The notes under the pieces were generated by a model. That model saw nothing but the letters and a program-made list of their open reading frames with translations. It searched no databases and was not told where the DNA came from. Positions 1 to 5,518 of a stretch of 9,990 nt of DNA are shown here, in pieces. Each line of letters starts with the position of its first letter. Position 1 is the first letter of the stretch. A program made the position numbers and the translations under genes. This stretch comes from Candidatus Bathyarchaeota archaeon (GTDB taxonomy: Archaea; Thermoproteota; Bathyarchaeia; 40CM-2-53-6; RBG-13-38-9), in assembly GCA_023144075.1 (NCBI GenBank), contig JAGLGJ010000030.1:1-9990 (forward strand). The letters run 5' to 3'.

Positions 1-349
1 GCAACTCTTTCGTGGTTTTTTCGGCGCGATATTCTTGCCAAAAACTGAATATGCCATTTATTATTATAACCGCGATTATTGCAAAAGTCAGTTGAGGCAT
101 ATTTGTGGCGTAAGCCATTACAGAAGCCACCCACAAGAGGATTGCCATCGGATGCGTGAGATTGACTAAAAATCTTTGCAACAGAGATTTTCCACGAACC
201 TCCCTAATCTCGTTGGGTCCAAATCTTTGAAAACGAGAAGAAACTTCATCTAGGCTGAGACCATCAGATCGACTATTTAGGGTCTCAAGTACTTTTTCAG
301 GATGGGAAGAGTAATACGGTTCAAGTCTAAAAGATTCTTCTTGAGACAA
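1..349 (-). CDS. P-type cation-transporting ATPase, N-terminal part (partial)
   Basis: This is the first 116 codons of a P-type ATPase, an ATP-driven membrane cation pump; the gene runs off the left edge. The frame is open from a TTG at 349-347 to base 1, and an in-frame stop lies at about 382-380, so the start is in this interval. I chose the TTG because no ATG or GTG is available in frame; only ATT/ATC codons lie further upstream. Residues 1-60 match the cation-ATPase N-terminal domain, including the LSLDEV and RFGPNEI motifs (about 31-48). Two hydrophobic segments follow (about 67-82 and 87-103). The end, with FSFWQEYRAEK at 101-111, is the typical exit from M2 in type II pumps. The phosphorylation DKTG motif and ion-site helices are outside the window, so Ca2+, Mg2+ or another ion cannot be distinguished. 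Confidence 0.85.
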   Translation of the reverse strand, partial: MSQEESFRLEPYYSSHPEKVLETLNSRSDGLSLDEVSSRFQRFGPNEIREVRGKSLLQRFLVNLTHPMAILLWVASVMAYATNMPQLTFAIIAVIIINGIFSFWQEYRAEKTTKEL

Positions 350-456
350 ATGATAAGACCCTGAATGAATTCCTTTCCCGATCTAAAGTATCTAATGAAC
401 TTTCTGTCTAGCTAATATTTTGACTATCCATATTAATCAGTACTTAAAGGAGATTC

Positions 457-486
457 ATGGTAAACGGTAGCTCCACACGGAAGTAG
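457..486 (+). other. Possible 9-codon leader ORF ahead of the ABC exporter
   Basis: An ATG at 457 is preceded by AAAGGAG (446-452), the best purine-rich ribosome-binding sequence in this intergenic region, with a short 4-base spacer. It opens a 9-codon reading frame (MVNGSSTRK) ending in TAG at 484-486. It lies 69 bases before the exporter ATPase start, and its last codons enter the left arm of the hairpin at 470-498. This arrangement resembles leader peptides that couple translation to folding of a downstream hairpin. A chance ATG after a purine run is equally possible, and the peptide matches nothing I know. Confidence 0.25.
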
Positions 487-498
487 GATTTGTGGAGC
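470..498 (+). promoter_or_regulatory. 8-bp inverted repeat / hairpin in the exporter leader
   Basis: GCTCCACA (470-477) and TGTGGAGC (491-498) are perfect inverted repeats around a 13-base loop. No T-run follows, so it does not look like a classical terminator. It sits 57 bases before the TTG start of the exporter ATPase and overlaps the end of the small ORF at 457-486. It could be an operator for a dimeric regulator or an RNA hairpin in the 5' leader. No mapped transcript start tells these apart. Confidence 0.4.
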
Positions 499-555
499 AA
501 TACAAATAGGTCAGTCGATATCTAAGAATCTGTCCTAACTTGGAGTCAGTTATCA

Positions 556-1527
556 TTGGATAATGCGATCAAGACCATCAATCTAACAAAAAAATTCAAG
601 GATATTACTGCAGTTGAAGATCTAAATGTTGAGATCAAACAAGGCGAGATCTTTGGTTTACTTGGCCCAAACGGAGCTGGTAAAACTACAACGATCTCAA
701 TGTTGTGTACAATTTTGAAGCCGACTGAAGGATCTGCCCAAGTTAATGGCTATGATATACTAAAAGAACCCGAAAAAGTAAGGAAATCTATTGGAATAGT
801 CTTTCAACAGCCTAGTGTGGATGATATACTAACAGGCTTGGAAAATCTTCGTCTTCATGCAATGTGGTATGGTGTTCCCAAGGAAACACGTAAGAATAGA
901 ATAGACGAAGTCCTTGAACTGGTAGGATTACAATCTAGACAGAACAGTTTGGTGAAAACCTATTCTGGAGGTATGAGAAGGCGTCTTGAGTTAGCTAGAG
1001 GATTGCTCCACCTCCCAAATGTACTTTTCTTGGATGAGCCAACATTAGGACTTGATCCACAAACTCGAGAACATATATGGAAATATATTGAAAAAATGTC
1101 AAGAGAGCGTGAAATGACGATTGTGCTGACCACCCACTACATGGAAGAAGCTGACAACCTTTGTGATAGAGTGGCAATAATCGATCAGGGAAAGATAGTT
1201 GTAATGGATGCACCTGACTCTCTGAAAGAAAAAGTTGGTGGAGATATAGTCTATCTCAAGACAACAGCTGCAGATACTAACAAATTTAAAGAAATCGAAG
1301 AAGTTAGTAAGATAGAGAAAAAGGATGATTGTATAATTCTTACAGTAAAGAATGCAGGTGAACATCTTCAAGAGATCCTTGAAATTTCTGGAAAAGTTGA
1401 AAGAGTTGAAGTAAGATCAGCAAGCCTTGAAGATGTCTTCATAAATTATACGGGCAAAGAAATCAGAGCCGAGACCGGTGAAGGTGGCATTGTTCAGAGA
1501 ATAATAAAAGAGCGTACAGTAAGATGA
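556..1527 (+). CDS. ABC exporter ATP-binding protein (DrrA/CcmA-type, drug or polyketide export)
   Basis: This is the ATPase subunit of a two-gene ABC-2 exporter, 323 residues, working at the cytoplasmic face of the membrane. All nucleotide-binding elements are visible: Walker A GPNGAGKTT (37-45), Q-loop Q84/Q85, signature YSGGM (136-140), Walker B VLFLDEP (156-162), D-loop GLDP and switch His194. The C-terminal stretch (about 215-300) fits the DUF4162 accessory domain common in DrrA-like subunits, ending in the typical SLEDVFINYTG. The start is TTG at 556, with GGAG (542-545) ten bases upstream; no ATG lies near. The stop overlaps the permease start by four bases (ATGA), so translation is probably coupled. 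The substrate cannot be read from sequence. DrrAB relatives export antibiotics, lipids or polysaccharides, so a resistance role would be a guess. Confidence 0.93.
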   Translation: MDNAIKTINLTKKFKDITAVEDLNVEIKQGEIFGLLGPNGAGKTTTISMLCTILKPTEGSAQVNGYDILKEPEKVRKSIGIVFQQPSVDDILTGLENLRLHAMWYGVPKETRKNRIDEVLELVGLQSRQNSLVKTYSGGMRRRLELARGLLHLPNVLFLDEPTLGLDPQTREHIWKYIEKMSREREMTIVLTTHYMEEADNLCDRVAIIDQGKIVVMDAPDSLKEKVGGDIVYLKTTAADTNKFKEIEEVSKIEKKDDCIILTVKNAGEHLQEILEISGKVERVEVRSASLEDVFINYTGKEIRAETGEGGIVQRIIKERTVR

Positions 1528-2270
1528 GTCAAGCAGAAGCTATTTACGCCCTCTGGCTAAGAGAGTTTAAGGTTTTCACACGTGAAAAATCAAGAATTGT
1601 TTCATCGATATTTACACCAATGCTCTGGATATTTGTTTTCGGTGGCGGTTTAGGTTCAGCAATCAATATTGGAAATGTGAACTATCAGATCTTTATTTAT
1701 CCAGGCATCTTGGTAATGAGTGTGCTCTTCAGCTCCGTATTTTTTGGGGTCTATGTAATCTGGGATAGAAAGATCGATATACTGAAGGCAATTCTTGTAG
1801 CACCTCTATCAAGAACAACAATTTTCGTGGGAAAAGTACTTGGTGGATGTACAGACTCAATGATACAAGCACTGATCATGTTGCTTGTGAGTTTCATTCT
1901 AGGTATCTACCTGACTGTATCATCTTTTCTATTAGCCATAACTATACTTTTCCTGTTGGCGCTTAGTCTCGTGAGTACCGGTTTAATCATAGGATCTCTA
2001 ATGGAAAGCCCTGAGGGATTCAATATGATCATAAGTTTTCTGATTTTCCCACTCTTCTTCTTCAGTGGTGCCCTATTCCCAATAGATAATCTGCCTATCT
2101 GGCTCTCATTCATTACATATATTAATCCAGTTACATATGGAGTCGATGCTCTTAGAATGGCAATTATAGGCGTATCTCAGTTTCCATTATATGTAGATCT
2201 TATTGTATTAACTGGATTTGCTGTAGTGATGTTCACAATAGGAACAAGAACCTTCGAAAGAATGAAATAA
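1524..2270 (+). CDS. ABC-2 type exporter permease (DrrB-like)
   Basis: This 248-residue integral membrane protein forms the translocation path for the ATPase encoded just upstream. Six hydrophobic segments are visible (about 26-45, 58-80, 112-131, 135-157, 166-184 and 222-240). Family hallmarks of DrrB/NodJ-like ABC-2 permeases include the polar loop LVAPLSRTTIFVGK (91-104), FFSGALFPIDNLP (179-191) and NPVTYGVDALR (201-211). The ATG at 1524 overlaps the ATPase stop, and the pair forms a complete half-transporter set that would dimerise. The gene ends 79 bases before the convergent zinc-ribbon gene. No other gene lies in the unit, so there is no contextual hint to the substrate. Confidence 0.92.
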   Translation: MSQAEAIYALWLREFKVFTREKSRIVSSIFTPMLWIFVFGGGLGSAINIGNVNYQIFIYPGILVMSVLFSSVFFGVYVIWDRKIDILKAILVAPLSRTTIFVGKVLGGCTDSMIQALIMLLVSFILGIYLTVSSFLLAITILFLLALSLVSTGLIIGSLMESPEGFNMIISFLIFPLFFFSGALFPIDNLPIWLSFITYINPVTYGVDALRMAIIGVSQFPLYVDLIVLTGFAVVMFTIGTRTFERMK

Positions 2271-2349
2271 GACAATTATTTCGTGCACCCAATAGTATGG
2301 ACCAAATGTTAATCGTTATGATAAAAGCAGTAGTTTTAAAATTGTCTAC

Positions 2350-2742
2350 TCAAGTTTTACTATTCTTTTCTTGTAGTGATTTCTTTTTCATCTCATGAAC
2401 GTATTTTGGAAAACCTCTGGGAGCATTAGCTGAGAGTTTCATTTTTTTTCTAATTCTATATATTGCGGAGAATGAAACATCCATTTCTCTCGCAATCTGT
2501 CTGTCGTTTAGACCTTTTTTGTATAGTTCCATGAATTTGTTCTGTGGAACTGATTTTCTTTTGCCTGTAGATGTTTTCTTTTTAATTTTTTTCGGACGTC
2601 TTCCGATTCCTGGGACTTTATCTTCTAATTGTTGCACTGCGGTCCAGAGACTTCCAGAAGTTGGGCTACCGCATTTGTCACAAAAGTTTGCGCCTCTTGT
2701 TAATTCGGCGTCGCAATTAATGCATGGATACAAACGGGCCAT
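2350..2742 (-). CDS. Zinc-ribbon plus helix-turn-helix DNA-binding protein
   Basis: This is a 130-residue protein of three parts. An N-terminal zinc ribbon has CxxC pairs Cys7/Cys10 and Cys21/Cys24. A strongly basic linker (about 48-63) includes GRRPKK, reminiscent of an AT-hook but without its RGRP core. A helix-turn-helix at about 68-100 (FMELYKKGLNDRQIAREMDV then SFSAIYRIRKKMKL) resembles the recombinase/homeodomain-like HTH. No catalytic domain is present, so it is most likely a DNA-binding regulator and not a recombinase. The ATG at 2742 is fixed by an in-frame stop two codons upstream. A weak GTGAT lies just ahead. It has its own leader and is separated from the upstream GNAT gene by 142 bases. 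Targets are unknown. Confidence 0.8.
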   Translation of the reverse strand: MARLYPCINCDAELTRGANFCDKCGSPTSGSLWTAVQQLEDKVPGIGRRPKKIKKKTSTGKRKSVPQNKFMELYKKGLNDRQIAREMDVSFSAIYRIRKKMKLSANAPRGFPKYVHEMKKKSLQEKNSKT

Positions 2743-2783
2743 CCGTCATAATCACTTAATCATTATTAATGTGTATGTGGTCG

Positions 2784-2794
2784 TTAAATATTAT
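2784..2794 (-). promoter_or_regulatory. Candidate TATA element for the zinc-ribbon regulator
   Basis: On the minus strand this AT-rich stretch reads CATAATATTTAA. It lies 42-52 bases ahead of the start codon at 2742. An archaeal start site about 25 bases downstream would leave a leader of roughly 15-20 bases. The call rests on position and composition only, in a generally AT-rich region. Confidence 0.3.
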
Positions 2795-2830
2795 GTATTT
2801 TAATGAAATTATGATATTTGCAGACCTAAA

Positions 2831-2860
2831 TAACTTTGCATCTGATTTAAGGCAAAGTTA
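2831..2860. promoter_or_regulatory. 9-bp perfect inverted repeat between the GNAT and zinc-ribbon genes
   Basis: TAACTTTGC (2831-2839) and GCAAAGTTA (2852-2860) are perfect inverted repeats with a 12-base loop. The site is 24 bases past the GNAT stop and about 37 bases upstream of the candidate TATA box of the zinc-ribbon gene. It could be a 3' hairpin of the GNAT transcript or an operator for the next gene. The lack of a following T-run on the minus strand argues against a simple intrinsic terminator. Confidence 0.4.
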
Positions 2861-2884
2861 AAGGAATAGTGGAAGCGATAATCT

Positions 2885-3322
2885 TCACATTAGATCTTTT
2901 CTCATTTTCCAATGTTCAATACTTCCAAAAATAGTATGTGCCTTGTTCAATATTTTATATCCATTCTTTTGATAGAATTGCAAAGCGGCATCTCTGCCAT
3001 TTAATATCACGTGATGGGCTCTCTTATTTTTCGCAATTTTTTCAAGTTCTCTAAGTACTAAGGTTCCGATTCCTCTGTTCTGGAAGTCTAATTCCACTGC
3101 CATATACCTTATCTGAGCTTCAACGCCAGAATTGAAATGTAATCTGCCCACAGCGACTATTTTTTTATTCATACAAGCCATTAGATGGATTGATTCATCC
3201 TCTAATGGATCTTTCTCACTTCCACGTGGTTGTTTCCATGGTTCTCTAAGAATTCTCCATCTAAGATCATAATATTTCTCAATATCGATTTGATTCTTAG
3301 GTTGGAGAATCTCAATTTTCAT
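2885..3322 (-). CDS. GNAT family N-acetyltransferase
   Basis: This 145-residue single-domain protein would transfer an acetyl group from acetyl-CoA to an amine. The GNAT core is clear: motif A at about 72-95 has the acetyl-CoA pyrophosphate loop QNRGIG (81-86), and motif B is near FYQKNGY (116-122), where Tyr117 is in the usual place of the general acid. The N-terminus (YYDLRWRILREPW, 17-29) is typical of a small archaeal/bacterial GNAT subgroup of unknown substrate. The ATG at 3322 is preceded by GGTGAT about five bases upstream, one of the strongest ribosome-binding sites here. The gene follows the FAH-family gene by 57 bases on the same strand and may be cotranscribed with it. Confidence 0.88.
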   Translation of the reverse strand: MKIEILQPKNQIDIEKYYDLRWRILREPWKQPRGSEKDPLEDESIHLMACMNKKIVAVGRLHFNSGVEAQIRYMAVELDFQNRGIGTLVLRELEKIAKNKRAHHVILNGRDAALQFYQKNGYKILNKAHTIFGSIEHWKMRKDLM

Positions 3323-3362
3323 TATCCATCACCGTTCTGAAAATCTGAAGACTTAGCGCGCG

Positions 3363-3382
3363 TAACACCAAAGCATGTGTTA
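3363..3382 (-). terminator. Small hairpin at the stop codon of the FAH-family gene
   Basis: TAACAC (3363-3368) and GTGTTA (3377-3382) form a 6-bp inverted repeat with an 8-base loop, and the TAA stop of the FAH-family gene lies within the stem. No T-run follows; a GCGCGC stretch does. It may help 3' end formation or mRNA stability, but it is weak and could be chance. Confidence 0.2.
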
Positions 3383-4393
3383 TTTATTTTCTGAGTTTCT
3401 AATTATTCTATTCTTAAGGATTCCAATACTCTCGATCTCCAATTCTACTGTATCGCCTGGCTTTACCCATTTATCCAACTCTGCACCACATCCGCCTCCC
3501 ACAGTCCCCGAGCCAAAGAATTCTCCAGGATAAAGCGTTTCATCTTGGGAACAATATTCAATCATATCTTCCCATTTCCAATACATATCGCCACTATTGC
3601 CTTCACAAGTAATCTCGCCATTTATTCTGGCTATCATTTTCAAATTTTTGATTTTAGAGTGAAGCTCGTCCGTAGTAACTAGGCATGGGCCCATTATGTT
3701 GCTGTTATTGAAATCTTTTCCTTTTGCAGGTCCCATGCTAACTTCCATTTCTGCCATTTGACGATCTCTAGCACTTATATCATCGAATATTGTATATCCC
3801 GCAATATGTTCAGTAGCTTTCTTTTTTGATATATTCGTACCTTTCTTCCCAATGTACATGCCCAATTCCAATTCATAATCTAATTTCTCTGTATAACTGG
3901 GCCAAAGTATTGGATCATCAGGCCCAGCAACAGTATTTGGATTGCCCTTGTGATATATCGGGATCTCGTACCATATCTTCGGGATTGGTTTGCCACGTTT
4001 CTTTAGGGCAGTTTCCAAATGTTTTTCGAATCCCATAAAATCTCTTATTGATTTAGGTCTGGGTACTGGAGCAAGCAGTCTGATATCTTCTCTTCTATAT
4101 GTGATTTGTTCAGACTTTGGTCCTACTAATTGTTCATTTCTTCTCAATCCTCTCTCAACAAATTCTTTACCCTTTTTAGAAGCCTCATTAGAGGTGGATC
4201 CCAAATGAAGAAATTGAACCATGTCAGATGGAATCGATGCGTTAGCCAAGGTGTAAATGTCTTCTTCTGATCTCTCATAATGCAGATAGGATGCATAAGC
4301 AGAATTCAGATCAATTATGCAGTTAGAACTAAGGCAGCCTATTCTATTGAATATGCCAATAGGGTTCTTTACTTGAAAAGTAACTAATCTCAT
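3380..4393 (-). CDS. Fumarylacetoacetate hydrolase (FAH) family enzyme
   Basis: This 337-residue metal-dependent enzyme belongs to the FAH superfamily, whose members cleave C-C bonds or hydrate/decarboxylate acylpyruvate-type ring-cleavage products. A divergent N-terminal region (1-110) precedes the catalytic domain. The likely metal ligands are visible: Asp118 in RDFMGFEKH, Glu174 and Glu176 in DYELELG, and Asp205 in FDDISARD. Other family signatures are GPAKGKDF (221-228), GSGTVGGGCG (294-303) and WVKPGDTVELEIE (309-321). The start ATG at 4393 has no strong Shine-Dalgarno, but a good TATA box lies about 45 bases upstream, so a short leader is likely. The full set of acidic ligands suggests an active enzyme. 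True fumarylacetoacetase activity is not implied: no tyrosine or homogentisate pathway genes are nearby. Confidence 0.9.
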   Translation of the reverse strand: MRLVTFQVKNPIGIFNRIGCLSSNCIIDLNSAYASYLHYERSEEDIYTLANASIPSDMVQFLHLGSTSNEASKKGKEFVERGLRRNEQLVGPKSEQITYRREDIRLLAPVPRPKSIRDFMGFEKHLETALKKRGKPIPKIWYEIPIYHKGNPNTVAGPDDPILWPSYTEKLDYELELGMYIGKKGTNISKKKATEHIAGYTIFDDISARDRQMAEMEVSMGPAKGKDFNNSNIMGPCLVTTDELHSKIKNLKMIARINGEITCEGNSGDMYWKWEDMIEYCSQDETLYPGEFFGSGTVGGGCGAELDKWVKPGDTVELEIESIGILKNRIIRNSENK

Positions 4394-4434
4394 TTATCGT
4401 ACCACAAAAATTTGTATTACAATAATTGCAGAGA

Positions 4435-4442
4435 TTTATAAA
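4435..4442 (-). promoter_or_regulatory. TATA box for the FAH-family gene
   Basis: TTTATAAA lies 42-49 bases upstream of the start at 4393 and is the clearest archaeal TATA-like octamer in the window. A start site about 25 bases downstream would give a leader of roughly 15-20 bases. It also places a promoter between the FAH-family gene and the upstream pyrophosphohydrolase gene, so these two are probably separate transcripts. Confidence 0.45.
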
Positions 4443-4488
4443 AATAATGAACTAGGCAGAAAATAATTTCCGATAAAGATTCATAAAA

Positions 4489-4854
4489 CTATTTTTTCTT
4501 TCCTAATCTACCTTTGAACTTTTCTATTGGATATCTACTCTTATTTTTTCCAATTTTTTTGAGAATAGTTTGAGCGATGTCTATTTCTAATGCATTTGAT
4601 AAACTAATGCAATAAATGAAAATATCAGCTAACTCATCTTTAATATTGGAATTTTGGAAGTTATTGGATTCATTTTTCTTATAATTATTTTTTAATGACC
4701 ATTGAAATATTTCTAGAAGTTCCGCTGATTCAATACAAATAGACTCTGCAAGATTTCTTGGAGTATGATATTTAATCCAATCTCTTTCAATAACAAAGTC
4801 TCTGATAGTTTCTTTCATTTGTTGAAAAGTGCAAACATTATCATTAGTTCTCAT
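4489..4854 (-). CDS. MazG-like nucleotide pyrophosphohydrolase
   Basis: This 121-residue all-alpha NTP pyrophosphohydrolase resembles the single-domain MazG/RS21-C6 (dCTP pyrophosphatase) group. Such enzymes hydrolyse (d)NTPs to the monophosphate and pyrophosphate, often cleaning up non-canonical nucleotides. The metal-binding pattern ExxE...ExxD is complete: Glu42/Glu45 in ESAELLEIFQW and Glu74/Asp77 in KDELADIFIY. The segment ERDWIKYHTPRNLAESI (23-39) is the characteristic lead-in helix. A lysine-rich C-terminus closes the protein. The ATG at 4854 has no evident Shine-Dalgarno; TTCTTAAAG about 17-27 bases upstream could place a leaderless start. Substrate preference cannot be predicted. Confidence 0.88.
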   Translation of the reverse strand: MRTNDNVCTFQQMKETIRDFVIERDWIKYHTPRNLAESICIESAELLEIFQWSLKNNYKKNESNNFQNSNIKDELADIFIYCISLSNALEIDIAQTILKKIGKNKSRYPIEKFKGRLGKKK

Positions 4855-4968
4855 TGTTAAGCACTAACTCTTTAAGAATACCTAAAACATGTGTATAGGA
4901 ATATTACTTTTTAGGAATATCGGGCAAGAACATTTCGTGAATACGATTAGCCTTGAGGACCTACTTTG

Positions 4969-4984
4969 AATCATAGATATGATT
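4969..4984. promoter_or_regulatory. 7-bp palindrome AATCATA-GA-TATGATT
   Basis: This is a perfect inverted repeat of 7 bp with a 2-base spacer. It shares the half-site ATCAT/ATGAT with the larger palindrome at 5130-5147, which suggests two sites for one dimeric regulator. The encoded RHH protein downstream is a candidate. It lies 115 bases upstream of the MazG-like start and about 235 bases upstream of the RHH start. Confidence 0.35.
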
Positions 4985-5012
4985 AGGCTAGACGCCAATA
5001 AAAAAGAGAGAA

Positions 5013-5111
5013 ATGAAATTATTGCTTATTCACTTGTTTGATCTTCCATATCCGCGATGGGAGCAGTGTAAGAGCGAGCTTAAGACCTACCGCGTGTCAA
5101 ATTGCAATTAA
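5013..5111 (+). CDS. Possible 32-residue small protein
   Basis: An ATG at 5013, preceded by AGAGAG (5005-5010), opens a frame of 32 codons closed by TAA at 5109-5111. The product begins with a hydrophobic run (MKLLLIHLFDLPYP) and continues with a polar stretch (RWEQCKSELKTYR). Codons in the second half end often in G or C, unlike neighbouring genes, and the segment 5048-5095 is 26 G/C of 48 bases in otherwise AT-rich DNA. This could mean a small gene, a fragment of an acquired gene, or a structured RNA that happens to be open. I recognise no family. Confidence 0.25.
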   Translation: MKLLLIHLFDLPYPRWEQCKSELKTYRVSNCN

Positions 5112-5129
5112 CAACCTATGAAACATGGA

Positions 5130-5147
5130 TGTATCATTCATGATACA
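5130..5147. promoter_or_regulatory. 18-bp palindromic operator candidate upstream of the RHH gene
   Basis: TGTATCAT and ATGATACA flank a two-base centre, giving a perfect 8-bp inverted repeat. It sits about 40 bp upstream of the TATA-like element and 71 bp upstream of the RHH start codon. RHH proteins bind palindromic operators as dimers of dimers and commonly regulate their own genes, so autoregulation is the simplest reading. Its distance from the TATA box would fit activation or cooperative binding better than simple occlusion. Confidence 0.5.
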
Positions 5148-5185
5148 AAAGTGTAGAAGCTCTTATTTGTGAAATGCAATTTCCC

Positions 5186-5195
5186 TTTTAATAAA
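5186..5195 (+). promoter_or_regulatory. TATA-like element of the RHH gene
   Basis: TTTTAATAAA is centred about 28 bases ahead of the TTG at 5219, the spacing expected for a leaderless archaeal transcript. AGGGA at 5210-5214 would serve as a Shine-Dalgarno for the adjacent TTG at 5222 if a short leader is made. Confidence 0.35.
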
Positions 5196-5218
5196 TCCAT
5201 TATTTAGGCAGGGAATAA

Positions 5219-5407
5219 TTGTTGCTTGATAATAGTCATGAATTAATTTATGTACCGGAATGTTTGGTTCAAGAAATAGATGATATAATCAAGAATAGCA
5301 GATTGTATTCCAATAGAGAAGATTTTGTATTCGACGCAATTGAGAAGTTTATCTCAGACGCTGTTAAAGAGAAAATCGAAAGATCTTATATTAGAAACTA
5401 TGGTTAA
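5219..5407 (+). CDS. Ribbon-helix-helix (CopG-like) DNA-binding protein
   Basis: This 62-residue protein has the ribbon-helix-helix pattern: a DNA-contacting strand (HELIYVPE, about 7-14), helix 1 (CLVQEIDDIIKNS, 15-27), the turn RLYSNRED (28-35) and helix 2 (DFVFDAIEKFISDAV, 35-49). A charged helical tail continues to about residue 56. It would act as a dimeric transcription regulator. Two adjacent TTG codons (5219 and 5222) are possible starts; the first fits a leaderless transcript, the second a short leader with AGGGA. It converges with a second RHH gene at 5519-5689, with 12 of about 38 core residues identical by eye, so the two are probably related. An antitoxin role is possible for this fold, but no toxin-like gene adjoins it. 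Confidence 0.75.
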   Translation: MLLDNSHELIYVPECLVQEIDDIIKNSRLYSNREDFVFDAIEKFISDAVKEKIERSYIRNYG

Positions 5408-5518
5408 AGCTCTAGCTAGAATATTGTCGCAGCGTCAATAATAGTATATTCTTTAACAGGTGCTTCCATTCAAGTTAATGAAATTTAGAGAAATGTTATG
5501 CCGATTGAGTTTTTTATA
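5408..5518. other. Spacer between convergent RHH genes with a T-run
   Basis: The 111 bases between the two stop codons contain no ORF worth calling. A run of six T (5510-5515) on the plus strand could end the first RHH transcript in the archaeal T-rich manner. Confidence 0.3.

Larger units (their letters stand above)
4855..5218. other. 364-base intergenic region with palindromes, direct repeats and a GC-richer patch
   Basis: No long gene is present on either strand. The stretch contains TAGGAATAT twice (4896-4904 and 4912-4920, 16-base period) upstream of the pyrophosphohydrolase start. It also has two near-perfect palindromes (4969-4984 and 5130-5147), a possible 32-residue ORF (5013-5111) overlapping a GC-richer patch, and a TATA-like TTTTAATAAA at 5186-5195 ahead of the RHH gene. 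It separates the divergent pyrophosphohydrolase and RHH genes and so must hold both promoters. Confidence 0.6.

Noticed and set aside
2270..2347. 8-bp inverted repeat AGACAATT ... AATTGTCT between the convergent permease and zinc-ribbon genes
   Set aside because: The loop is 62 bases and the arms are AT-rich; no T-run or other terminator feature goes with it, so chance is likely.
2519..2803. Plus-strand 94-codon open frame
   Set aside because: It lies mostly antisense to the well-supported zinc-ribbon/HTH gene and has no recognisable protein features.
4855..5218. tRNA or C/D-box RNA in the long intergenic region
   Set aside because: I found no T-arm-like GTTCGAATC sequence and no paired C and D boxes with suitable spacing.
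5219..5407. Type II toxin-antitoxin antitoxin
   Set aside because: The RHH fold fits an antitoxin, but no toxin-sized gene overlaps or closely follows on the same strand; the convergent neighbour is another RHH protein.
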